Part shown: piece by piece, positions 6,451 through 14,035 of the stretch
How the letters are laid out: each line of letters begins with the position of its first letter
Position numbering within the stretch: the stretch's first letter is position 1
Assembly (NCBI GenBank): GCA_947601445.1
Contig: CANQGD010000009.1
Span: forward strand, 1-49,582
Source: an uncultured Clostridia bacterium
Lineage (GTDB): Bacteria > Bacillota > Clostridia > Christensenellales > CAG-314
Direction: 5' to 3'
Length of the DNA stretch: 49,582 bases
The notes under the pieces: generated by a model
Database searches by the model: none
What the model was told of the DNA's origin: nothing
What the model saw: only the letters and a program-made list of their open reading frames with translations
Position numbers and translations under genes: made by a program

Positions 6451-7227
6451 TCAACCTTCCTTTCCGAGAAGTTTGGCGTAAATTTTTTGGTCTTGTTCTT
6501 TAAACACGTTGAAAATTACCTTGATTTTGCTTTGTGTTTCTTGTTTGTATTCCCGCACAGTCCGAACGGCAATCTCTGCGGCGCGCTCGTTCGGAAAATG
6601 GAATTCGCCCGTAGAGATACAACAAAAGGCAAGGCTTTCAAGTCTGTTTTTATCGGCAAGAGCGAGGCAGGAACGATAACAACTTTCAAGCAGTCGCTCG
6701 TGTTCGGCATTGAGCGCGCCGTACACAATGGGACCGACTGTGTGGATAACGTGTTTACACGGCAAATTGTAAGCGCCCGTAATTTTGGCGCCGCCCGTCG
6801 GTTCGTCGTGTCCTTGCGCTTTCATAATCTCGGCGCACTCCCGCCGGAGTTGAACGCCCGCAAAGGTGTGAATGGTGTTGTCGATACAGGCGTGGTTGGG
6901 ACAAAAACAGCCGAGCATTTGCGAATTGGCGGCGTTTACTATCCCGTCGCATTTGAGCGTTGTTATGTCTCCCTGCCAAAGATATATGTCGGGCAAAACA
7001 GGCGTAAGGTCAGCAATATCCGTTATATCTTTTTGCCGCAACTCTTCGCGCAAATATTCGTCTTGTATGCGCAAAAATTCTTCACTCGCCTCTTTCGGTT
7101 CACGCACGTTGAAAAGCGCACGCAAGAGCCTTTTTTGAGAAAATTTATCATCGGGAATTTTCGCTCGTACATTCTGTTCGGCTGACATGTATTCAATTAA
7201 GTATTTTCGGCGTTGTTCTTGATTCAT
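6451..7227 (-). CDS. Zinc-containing macrodomain protein-ADP-ribose hydrolase
   Basis: The product has 258 residues. About 75 N-terminal helical residues precede a macrodomain with IVNAANSQMLGC, GGAKITGAY and HVIHTVGP. The segment GCFCPNHACIDNTIH carries the Cys/His set of zinc-macrodomains that are encoded with SirTM sirtuins. These enzymes remove ADP-ribose placed by SirTM, so the pair gives a reversible modification; that is known for the family and inferred here. It lies three nucleotides before the DUF5131 gene. No strong ribosome binding site precedes its ATG (7225-7227), and the 56-nt gap to the upstream cupin gene shows no terminator. Confidence 0.92.
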   Translation of the reverse strand: MNQEQRRKYLIEYMSAEQNVRAKIPDDKFSQKRLLRALFNVREPKEASEEFLRIQDEYLREELRQKDITDIADLTPVLPDIYLWQGDITTLKCDGIVNAANSQMLGCFCPNHACIDNTIHTFAGVQLRRECAEIMKAQGHDEPTGGAKITGAYNLPCKHVIHTVGPIVYGALNAEHERLLESCYRSCLALADKNRLESLAFCCISTGEFHFPNERAAEIAVRTVREYKQETQSKIKVIFNVFKEQDQKIYAKLLGKEG

Positions 7228-7283
7228 AACATTAACAATATGGTGCGAAATGCCGCGATTTTTTCAATTGCGTTTTTTTTGTC

Positions 7284-7640
7284 TTACTCTACAATTGCGT
7301 CGGTTGCAGTATAACCTTCCAGCGAGTTTGATTTGACCTGTATGCAGATGTATTTGATTCCGCTATTTTCCGAGGCGAAGAATCTGCGGCGTGCGGTGGG
7401 GGAGATGCGAAGCCAATCGCCCGCTACAAGAGAAACTGTTTCGCCGTCGATTACGGCGCTGCCTTCTCCTTCCAAAATTCCGTAGATTTCCTCATTTTGC
7501 TTGTGCGCATGCACAAAGGGTACGCTCGCTCCCGCAGGGAGTGCATTGATGCTGATTTCAGCGCCCGTGAGACCAAGTGCGTCGTGCAATTCCACGCGTG
7601 CGTCTTCTTGTACGTTTACTTTTTTGTAAGTGTTTGACAT
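7284..7640 (-). CDS. Small cupin-domain protein
   Basis: The 118-residue single-domain cupin has metal-binding motif 1, FVHAHKQNEEIYGILEGEG (H-x-H...E), at about 40-58. In the second motif the usual histidine is replaced (SPTARRRFF), so metal binding may rest on fewer ligands. I start it at ATG 7638-7640, nine nucleotides after GGAGG, rather than at an upstream ATG with no such site. The substrate is unknown. It leads the minus-strand run with macrodomain, DUF5131 and SirTM genes and is opposed by an HxlR regulator, so it is probably the first induced gene of the unit. The -10 box and a palindromic operator lie at 7693-7734. Confidence 0.85.
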   Translation of the reverse strand: MSNTYKKVNVQEDARVELHDALGLTGAEISINALPAGASVPFVHAHKQNEEIYGILEGEGSAVIDGETVSLVAGDWLRISPTARRRFFASENSGIKYICIQVKSNSLEGYTATDAIVE

Positions 7641-7692
7641 AATGGATACCTCCGAAAAATTTATTTTGTAATTCTCATTGATTACGCCCATA

Positions 7693-7734
7693 GTATAGCA
7701 AAAAAATAAAATGATTGCCGAATTGTTACAATTC
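7693..7734 (-). promoter_or_regulatory. Cupin-operon -10 box and candidate HxlR operator
   Basis: Read on the minus strand, TATACT (7693-7698) is a good -10 box without a clear -35. Just upstream, 7720-7734 is a perfect palindrome, GAATTGT-T-ACAATTC, in the gap between the cupin operon and hxlR-like gene. HxlR proteins are dimers that bind such sites; the assignment is inference. Confidence 0.55.
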
Positions 7735-7779
7735 TATTATCCGATAATAAATATATTACATTGTTTCTTTTTTGAACTA

Positions 7780-7808
7780 TTGACGTGCATTTCACACTAT
7801 GCTATAAT
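7780..7808 (+). promoter_or_regulatory. Sigma-A promoter of the HxlR regulator
   Basis: TTGACG (7780-7785), 17 nt, TATAAT (7803-7808), giving a leader of about 105 nt before the ATG at 7921. Confidence 0.85.
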
Positions 7809-7920
7809 ATAAATACAAAATTTATCTTCAAGAGATTGTGATTATCCGCGTAAATGGCCAAATATATGCGGCTATATCATTATGATGTAATAAGAAAGGT
7901 TTTTAAGGAGGTGTGTGAAA

Positions 7921-8253
7921 ATGCTGACGAAAGACGAACTGCCGGAATGTCCCGTTGCGACGACTGTACAACTCATCGGCAACAAATGGAAACTATTGTT
8001 GATTCGCAATTTGATATACAACGGAAAACAGCGTTTCACGGATTTTATCAAAACGATACCCGCTATCAGCAAAAAAGTACTTACGGACAATTTGCGCGCG
8101 CTGGAAGAGGACGGACTTATCGAGCGTCAGGTATTTGCCGAAGTGCCACCGCGCGTGGAGTATTCGTTATCTCCGCTTGGAAATTCGCTTCGTCCCATCA
8201 TCGACGCAATGGCTGATTGGGGAACAGAGTATAAAAACAGTGGTTGCGAATAG
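7921..8253 (+). CDS. HxlR-family transcriptional regulator
   Basis: The 110-residue winged-helix protein has the HxlR pattern: CPVATTVQLIGNKWKLLLIR, then ISKKVLTDNLRALEEDGLIE and YSLSPLGNSL. An N-terminal cysteine (residue 10, in ECPV) is where redox-sensing relatives such as HypR and YodB carry theirs, so thiol or electrophile sensing is possible but unproven. I choose ATG 7921 because GGAGG ends nine nucleotides before it; the GTG at 7915 would be too close. The gene is divergent from the cupin-macrodomain-DUF5131-SirTM operon and is its likely regulator. Confidence 0.92.
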   Translation: MLTKDELPECPVATTVQLIGNKWKLLLIRNLIYNGKQRFTDFIKTIPAISKKVLTDNLRALEEDGLIERQVFAEVPPRVEYSLSPLGNSLRPIIDAMADWGTEYKNSGCE

Positions 8254-8280
8254 AATAAAGGAGAAAAAATGAGAACAACA

Positions 8281-8315
8281 AAAACAGCGAGGAACACGTT
8301 TCCCGCTGTTTTTCT
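8281..8315 (+). terminator. Terminator after the HxlR gene
   Basis: AAAACAGCG pairs with CGCTGTTTT, with an inner GGAA/TTCC, ending in T. Between here and 8607 I see only short fragments, such as an 11-codon frame after a promoter-like TATATT near 8475, and no supported gene. Confidence 0.8.
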
Positions 8316-8607
8316 ATCATAAGTAATCGGATATTGTAAAAAGGGCTGTTAGTAGTGTTTTGCTGTGACTACTTGTTTTTCTTGACGATCCTTAAAAGTG
8401 TAAACGCTCTGTTGGATTTTTCTCCGAAAAGGGCTTATCCCCATTGATCAACTTGAAGCTTTCTTCTTTTTATGCTATATTCAGAGAGGAAAAAATGATA
8501 TACAGGGGCATAAAATATGTATTGATGTAGATTTGGTGGCTGAATTTTTTGCTCGCTTCTACAACATAATGCGGATTATGTCGCTGTCGGATTTTCGGCG
8601 GCTTTTT

Positions 8608-9139
8608 TTATAGGATCAGCCTCATTGATTCCATTCTGCGGCGGTGCTCCATGCCGGTGCTGACAATATAGATCATAGTGGTGTTGACGCTGCTGTGACC
8701 GAGAATATCTGCCAGCATTGCAATGTCCTTTTCGATACCGTAAAACACGCGTGCAAACAGGTGGCGCAAATTGTGGGGGAACACCTTTTGCGGGTTGACC
8801 ATTGCCTGCTCGCACAGTGATTTCATCTCTCTCCATATGTTGGTGCGATTCATCGGTTTGCCCGTACGGGTGACGAAAACGGTTCCGGACTCGATTTTGT
8901 GGGTTTCTATATAGCCGAGCAAATTTTTTTGCAGGGATTTTACAAGAAATATCGTCCGCGCCTTGTCTTTGAGGGTCACGACAGCCTTGTCGCTTTTCAC
9001 CGCCTCCGTCGTAATGAACGGCAGTTCGCTCACCCGAATGCCCGTCCCGCAGATATTTCTCCACGGTATTTTTGCTCTTTTCCTCGCGTTTGAGGTGTGC
9101 CCGAAAATCTTCAATGATTTTTTCGTTAATAATAGTCAT
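8608..9139 (-). pseudogene. Tyrosine recombinase/integrase, internally deleted and frameshifted
   Basis: The N-terminus, starting at 9139, gives about 32 residues of a SAM-like core-binding domain (ending KNTVEKYLRD). At about 9044 the reading frame jumps into a catalytic domain that begins GTGIRVSEL. The catalytic part keeps all family residues: Arg in GIRVSEL, Lys in TLKDKART, HNLRH, LGHSSVNTT and the Tyr in YIVSTG. Roughly the middle half of a normal integrase of about 290-300 residues is missing and the join is out of frame, so no working enzyme can be made. It is the only mobile-element gene in the window and marks past integration activity in the region to its left. Confidence 0.85.
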
Positions 9140-9403
9140 TATTTATACCTCCGTATTATGTATTTACATTTTACCCGAAAAGCATAACGTTGATATGAGT
9201 AGACAACGTCAAACATCCATTACAAATCAAAAAATTCGAATAACGCGGTTTGGTTGCGGTTTTGTGCGTCATACTATTCCAAAGAAGAACAAACGCGACG
9301 TAATACAGGATCGTGCAAGGCGCACGTACGGTATACGTGTTGAGATTTTGCAAATTTCACAAAATTCAATGTAAAATTCAATGAATTATATTTGAAGTTT
9401 CTA

Positions 9404-9431
9404 TTGACAAACGAAATTCACATGTTAAAAT
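9404..9431 (+). promoter_or_regulatory. Promoter of the esterase operon
   Basis: TTGACA (9404-9409), 16 nt, TAAAAT (9426-9431), about 80 nt before the ATG at 9510. The stretch 9140-9403 shows no gene. Confidence 0.75.
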
Positions 9432-9509
9432 GAAAAAAAAAGAGGAAAACCGAGCAGTGATATTTGAGAGGTTTTTGAAAACCAAAAACGGAAGATGTAG
9501 GAGGAAAAC

Positions 9510-11207
9510 ATGCGAAAAAAAATATTTCCGGCATTGTTATTGGCGTTGATATTGATTTTATCGGCATTATCGGTGGTTGCATGTAAGCCGCCCCAAGAGC
9601 CGATCGTTACGCCGCAACCGGGCAAACAGGAGGATAAAGTGGCAAGCAAGGATAGTTTTAAGCTGTTGGCAATAGGCAACAGTTTTTCGGATAATGCCGA
9701 AAAATTTATGTATCCCATTCTCGACGCTTTCGGCGTCAAAGAAATTGTAATTGCAAATCTTTATATAGGCGGATGCAGTATCGAAACTCACGTAAACAAC
9801 GCCGTTTCCAACGCCAATGCCTACACATACAAGAAAAACACAACGGGTGTTTTTCAAAGTACTAACGGAGTGTCTATGGTTACGGGACTTGCGGATGAAG
9901 ATTGGCAATATATAACATTGCAGCAGGCAAGCGATTTCAGCGGAGACGAAAGCACCTACGACGGTAAAATAAAAGCCCTTTTGTCCTATGCGGTCGATGC
10001 GGTTGCTCATCCCGAGAGCGTCGTGACGGCATGGCACATGACGTGGGCATATCAACAAAACAGTACGCATAGCGCTTTTGTCAAGTACAATAACAATCAA
10101 ATTACAATGTACAACAGCATTGTTGCTTGCGTAAACAACAACATTGCAAAGGACAACAGCTTTGACTGCATAATACCGAGCGGCACAGCGGTTCAAAATG
10201 CCCGCACAAGCTATATCGGCGACACACTGACGGTAGACGGCTATCATTTGGACGATCTCGGTGAATTTATGGCGGGATTATGCTATGTTTTGAAACTTAC
10301 GGGTTGGAATGTCGAGGATATAGACAAAGACAAACTTCCGCAACAGATTATGCCGTACTATGACATGGCGATTGAATCGGTGCTCAATGCTATCGAAACC
10401 CCCTTCGCCGTTACGCCATCAACTTATAAAACCGATCCGAGCACGGCGATTAAACGCAATGAGTATCGTACAATATCCAACATTGAGTACAGCAATGTAT
10501 CCAATACCTGCAAGTTGGATATATACGCGCCGCAAAATGCAACAAATGCAGACGTGGTGATAGAATTTCACGGCGGCGGATTGACGGGCGGCAACAAAAC
10601 GGATGCGGGATATGTCGCCATCGGTAAAGAATTGGCATCGCGCGGGATAGGCTTTGTTTCCGTCAATTATCGATATTTTCCCGAGGCAAAGTCGGACGAA
10701 TTTTTTAAGGACGCGGCAGACGCCGTAAAATATGTAAAGGAACATGCGTCGGAGTACGGTTTCAAAAGGATATTTGTTTCGGGACAGTCGGCGGGAGCTT
10801 ATATTGCAATGATGCTCGCTTTCAATACCTCATATCTGCAAAACGTGGGTATAGACGTCGCCGACATAGACGGTTGGCTCATCGAAAGCGGTCAGCCCAC
10901 AACTCATTTCGAAATACTTTCACGCAGAGGCATCAGTTCGAGCGCGGAGGTTATAGACGAATTTGCACCTATGTACTATGTAAAAAGTTCGATGAGTTTT
11001 CGCAATATGCTTCTTATGTCCTATACGGACGATATTGCGGGGCGGTTAAAGCAAAATACCGCTCTTTACAACAAGCTCGTTGAACTTGGTATGGGCAACG
11101 AGGTTACTTTTAAAGTTCTGTACGGACAGCATGTTGTAGGTTCCAATGTGGCTTATCGCGGCAGATACTTTTATTCGGATATAATTTTGGATTTTTTACA
11201 AAAATAA
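9510..11207 (+). CDS. Secreted lipoprotein with DUF4886/SGNH-like and alpha/beta-hydrolase esterase domains
   Basis: The 565-residue protein has a lipoprotein signal peptide (lipobox VVAC at about 22-25). The first half (about 50-270) matches DUF4886, an SGNH-hydrolase relative: KLLAIGNSFSDNA holds the nucleophile serine and DGYHLDDLG the Asp-x-x-His pair. The second half (about 320-565) is an alpha/beta hydrolase of the esterase type with oxyanion motif HGGG, nucleophile elbow GQSAGA and a possible catalytic His in YGQHVVG. Two esterases in one exported chain suggest removal of acyl groups from a polysaccharide or glycan; the substrate is not shown. The ribosome binding site is GTAGGAGG. It is followed 15 nt later by an InlB-repeat lipoprotein with carbohydrate-binding-like modules, probably its partner. 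Confidence 0.85.
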   Translation: MRKKIFPALLLALILILSALSVVACKPPQEPIVTPQPGKQEDKVASKDSFKLLAIGNSFSDNAEKFMYPILDAFGVKEIVIANLYIGGCSIETHVNNAVSNANAYTYKKNTTGVFQSTNGVSMVTGLADEDWQYITLQQASDFSGDESTYDGKIKALLSYAVDAVAHPESVVTAWHMTWAYQQNSTHSAFVKYNNNQITMYNSIVACVNNNIAKDNSFDCIIPSGTAVQNARTSYIGDTLTVDGYHLDDLGEFMAGLCYVLKLTGWNVEDIDKDKLPQQIMPYYDMAIESVLNAIETPFAVTPSTYKTDPSTAIKRNEYRTISNIEYSNVSNTCKLDIYAPQNATNADVVIEFHGGGLTGGNKTDAGYVAIGKELASRGIGFVSVNYRYFPEAKSDEFFKDAADAVKYVKEHASEYGFKRIFVSGQSAGAYIAMMLAFNTSYLQNVGIDVADIDGWLIESGQPTTHFEILSRRGISSSAEVIDEFAPMYYVKSSMSFRNMLLMSYTDDIAGRLKQNTALYNKLVELGMGNEVTFKVLYGQHVVGSNVAYRGRYFYSDIILDFLQK

Positions 11208-11222
11208 CAAAAGGAGGAAGAT

Positions 11223-11540
11223 ATGAGAAAATTTATCACGATTGCGGTTTTGCTGCTTGTAGCTGTCCTGTCGTTATCGGTTGCGGCATGCAACAAAACA
11301 GAATACGCGCACAAGATAAGCTTTAACAGCAACGGCGGCAGCGCCGTGGAAGATATTCCATTCAACGCAGGCGACCGTGTTTCCGCACCGACTACCGCTC
11401 ACGTCAAAAACGGCGCCGTGTTCGAAGGTTGGTATCAGGACGCCGACTTCACAAAGCCGTTCCCGTTTGATTCCGAGTTGGAAGACAAAGATTATGTGGC
11501 ATATGCACGCTACAACGTGACTATTCATTTCGAAGCGTGA
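11223..11540 (+). CDS. InlB-repeat lipoprotein, 5' part before an in-frame TGA
   Basis: The frame gives 105 residues with a lipoprotein signal peptide (lipobox VAAC), one full InlB_B-type repeat (ISFNSNGGSAVEDIPF...FEGWYQD...YVAYARY) and the first strand of a second repeat. TGA at 11538-11540 stops it in the middle of that second repeat. The same frame then stays open to 13850 and completes the repeat, so this and the next entry are one ancestral gene of about 875 codons. TGA is the normal stop of several neighbouring genes, so a recoded genome is unlikely. A nonsense mutation, a sequencing or assembly error, or readthrough remain possible. The ribosome binding site is AAAGGAGGAAG. Confidence 0.8.
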   Translation: MRKFITIAVLLLVAVLSLSVAACNKTEYAHKISFNSNGGSAVEDIPFNAGDRVSAPTTAHVKNGAVFEGWYQDADFTKPFPFDSELEDKDYVAYARYNVTIHFEA

Positions 11541-11579
11541 AACAGCACGTTACAAGACAGAACAAAGCTCGCAGGCGAA

Positions 11580-13850
11580 ATGATGATTTTGCCAACGCCC
11601 GTATCTTCTTCGGGAGAAGTCTTTGTCGGTTGGTACAGCGACGAAAATTACGAAAATGCAATTGACGGAGTTTACATCGTACCCAACGAGCCCGTAACGA
11701 TTTACGCCAAATGGTCGCATATCGAAAAGGGTTCCGTAATCGACTTCCTTGCCGGTCTTTCCGTCAATGATGCGGGACATTATACAACCGAATCTGCGGA
11801 CGGCGGCGTCAAGCTTACTCCTACCGATACGAAAACGGCTTGGAGTTACGTATATTCTCCGATAAATGTACCCGTCAACGGTTACAGTCTTTTACACGTG
11901 CGGTATCGGGGTACAAAAGATCAATCCATGACGGTAAAACTCGAGGGCGGTAATGTCCCTGCAATAGAGCAGACGTTGGTATTTGACGGCGAAGTTCAGG
12001 AATTGCTTTGGAGTGTACCCGCAGCCAATATAGCAACCGAGGCGGGTCAGCGTATTCTGATCTTCGTGGATGGCAATGAGTCCGGTAATGAGGCGGGCAC
12101 GTCCGTTACCATAACCGCTTTGGAATTTTGCCGACTCGTCGAAGACGGCGAAGAGGAAATGCAGGTTATTTTGTTCGACAGTATGGGCGGCAGTCAGGTG
12201 CTTCCGTTGCTTGCACCCAAAGATAGTGAAATCAATCTGCCTACCGATGTCACCAATCCGGGATTTTCTTTTGTCGGTTGGTATACCGATAGAGAGTGCA
12301 TAAACCGATTCGCCTCCTCGAAAATGCCGGCAGGTCCCACCGTGCTTTATGCCAAGTGGGCGAGTAATGCGACTCATACGGTAAACTTTGTTACCAATTG
12401 CGATCAAACCGTCGATTCCGTACAAGTTAAGGAAGGCGATAGCATTCCCGCACCAGAGTTGAGCGTTGCCGGATGGAAATTCCTCGGTTGGTTCGAGAGC
12501 AACGAGGCAGACCAACCTCACAACCTGGTTATGCCCGACGCCGACATTACTTTGTACGCTCATTGGTTGACGCTCGAACAACTTTCCGACAAGCAAACCA
12601 AACAGGATTTGCTCGGCTTGGATTGGATTGCAAACGGTGAAAATATTTCCGTTACCAAAGTAAGCGACAATCTCAAACTCAAACTCAACACAACAGAAGC
12701 AGCCGATCTGTATGCGTCTGCGACCGTTACCCTCACCGACAGCTTTGCCAATGCTCTGCACATCAAAGTAAACGGCGCTTTCGGCGATAGCTTGGTATTT
12801 ATCTACAACGGCAAGATTGAAAAGACCGTGTTGCTTACCGGCGCAGAACAGGATTTGTGGATATTCCTCGACAAACAGATAACTTCCGGCGAAATCAGAC
12901 TCAAACCGCTGCGTGGCGAAGGACAGCTTGTTACGCAAGAAATGGTAATTTCAGCATTGGAACTGTATGCTCCGCTGGAAAAATCCATAAGAGTGGATAC
13001 GCTCGGCAAATGGAAGGCAAATGATTCCAATCAGCCTTACACCGTGGCGATGGACGAAGAAAGCGGTGTGATGACTATTACGGCAAACAATCTTAAAACG
13101 GGTTGGCAATTTGTCAAATATCTTGTTTCCGAGTTGCCCGAAGAGGCATTGTTGAAGAACGCTTACCGTATCAATATGACGTTCAAGGGCCCCGTTGGAC
13201 ACAACATGCTGATCAAACTCAACAACACCAAGGAATTCAAGCAAGAGTTTACGGGCAACGAACAAGAGTTCTCCATTGATTTTGACGGGTTTGTCAGCAC
13301 CACCGACAACGTGCTTATCATATTCTTCGACAGCGGCGCCGCCGTTACGGAAGACCTGTCCGTACAATTCTTCAAGTGCGAGATTTTGTTCAAGCAAGCC
13401 GAACCGGACAGCGGCGAATATGAAACGACATATGTCGATTTGCTCGGCGGCAATTGGGAAAACAACAAAGAAGGGGCATATTCTTTCGACAAAACGGGAA
13501 ACGAACTGAAAGTAACGGCTCAATCTCCGAAATCGCAATGGGATGTAATGCGCATAGACCTGAGAGCCATGGAAATTACGGGTGCGTTTGAAATTAAAGT
13601 TTCCGTGACGGGAGTCGCCGATAAAAAAATAAAATTCAAATATTCTATCGGCGGAGGGAAGTTCATCGAAAGGGATTATACTTTTGACGGCACAAAACAA
13701 GAATTTACGGTATCGCTCGAAGGTATCAATTTGCAAGGCAATCAATATTTGCAGATATTCTTGGACCCGGGAACATCATACGCGGATACGGACAATACCA
13801 TGGAAGTAACCTTCCATTCGATGCAACTCGGATGTAAAGTAGCGAAATGA
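11580..13850 (+). CDS. InlB-repeat surface protein, 3' part after the in-frame TGA
   Basis: The frame is open from 11541; ATG 11580 is the first possible start, with only a weak AGGCGAA before it and no signal peptide, so by itself it would stay in the cytosol. It holds the rest of an InlB-type repeat, a beta-sandwich module of about 130 residues, two further InlB repeats (VGWYTDREC, LGWFESNEA), then three more modules of the same beta-sandwich type. The modules start with D-x-LxG/K-W-like strands and end in FLD or FVDG-type strands, resembling carbohydrate-binding modules; no catalytic motif is seen. It is co-transcribed with the secreted esterase at 9510, so binding of the same glycan is a reasonable guess. 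Confidence 0.75.
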   Translation: MMILPTPVSSSGEVFVGWYSDENYENAIDGVYIVPNEPVTIYAKWSHIEKGSVIDFLAGLSVNDAGHYTTESADGGVKLTPTDTKTAWSYVYSPINVPVNGYSLLHVRYRGTKDQSMTVKLEGGNVPAIEQTLVFDGEVQELLWSVPAANIATEAGQRILIFVDGNESGNEAGTSVTITALEFCRLVEDGEEEMQVILFDSMGGSQVLPLLAPKDSEINLPTDVTNPGFSFVGWYTDRECINRFASSKMPAGPTVLYAKWASNATHTVNFVTNCDQTVDSVQVKEGDSIPAPELSVAGWKFLGWFESNEADQPHNLVMPDADITLYAHWLTLEQLSDKQTKQDLLGLDWIANGENISVTKVSDNLKLKLNTTEAADLYASATVTLTDSFANALHIKVNGAFGDSLVFIYNGKIEKTVLLTGAEQDLWIFLDKQITSGEIRLKPLRGEGQLVTQEMVISALELYAPLEKSIRVDTLGKWKANDSNQPYTVAMDEESGVMTITANNLKTGWQFVKYLVSELPEEALLKNAYRINMTFKGPVGHNMLIKLNNTKEFKQEFTGNEQEFSIDFDGFVSTTDNVLIIFFDSGAAVTEDLSVQFFKCEILFKQAEPDSGEYETTYVDLLGGNWENNKEGAYSFDKTGNELKVTAQSPKSQWDVMRIDLRAMEITGAFEIKVSVTGVADKKIKFKYSIGGGKFIERDYTFDGTKQEFTVSLEGINLQGNQYLQIFLDPGTSYADTDNTMEVTFHSMQLGCKVAK

Positions 13851-13859
13851 GTTTTTTTT

Positions 13860-13887
13860 GAAGGCTCCGACTTCGGTCGGGGCCTTC
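13860..13887. terminator. Strong hairpin after the InlB-repeat gene
   Basis: GAAGGCTCCGAC pairs over 12 positions with GTCGGGGCCTTC around a TTCG loop. The T run lies before it on the plus strand, so its direction is unclear. Confidence 0.6.
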
Positions 13888-13943
13888 GTTATGAGGATGG
13901 GGTTGAAATTGCAGACAAATTGTAAAAAAGAAAAATAACGGTA

Positions 13944-13972
13944 TTGCTATTTATTTAAAGTTTTGCTACAAT
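13944..13972 (+). promoter_or_regulatory. Promoter of the dehydrogenase/AGPS operon
   Basis: TTGCTA (13944-13949), 17 nt, TACAAT (13967-13972), about 57 nt before the first start codon. No further terminator is seen until 20632, so the five genes can form one transcript. Confidence 0.75.
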
Positions 13973-14035
13973 TATTTTATAGAACAATTTTTTCGACAAA
14001 ACAATGTCGAATAACGTTATCGGACGAGGGAAGAA

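Noticed and set aside
5761-7185. Open frame of 474 codons on the plus strand
   Set aside because: It is antisense to the DUF5131 and macrodomain genes, which have clear family motifs and coupled starts.
8269-8322. 17-codon frame behind the HxlR gene
   Set aside because: It has GGAG upstream but coincides with the terminator hairpin; more likely chance.
11538-11540. Selenocysteine or recoded TGA
   Set aside because: No selenocysteine insertion hairpin or selenoprotein family is seen, and neighbouring genes end in TGA.
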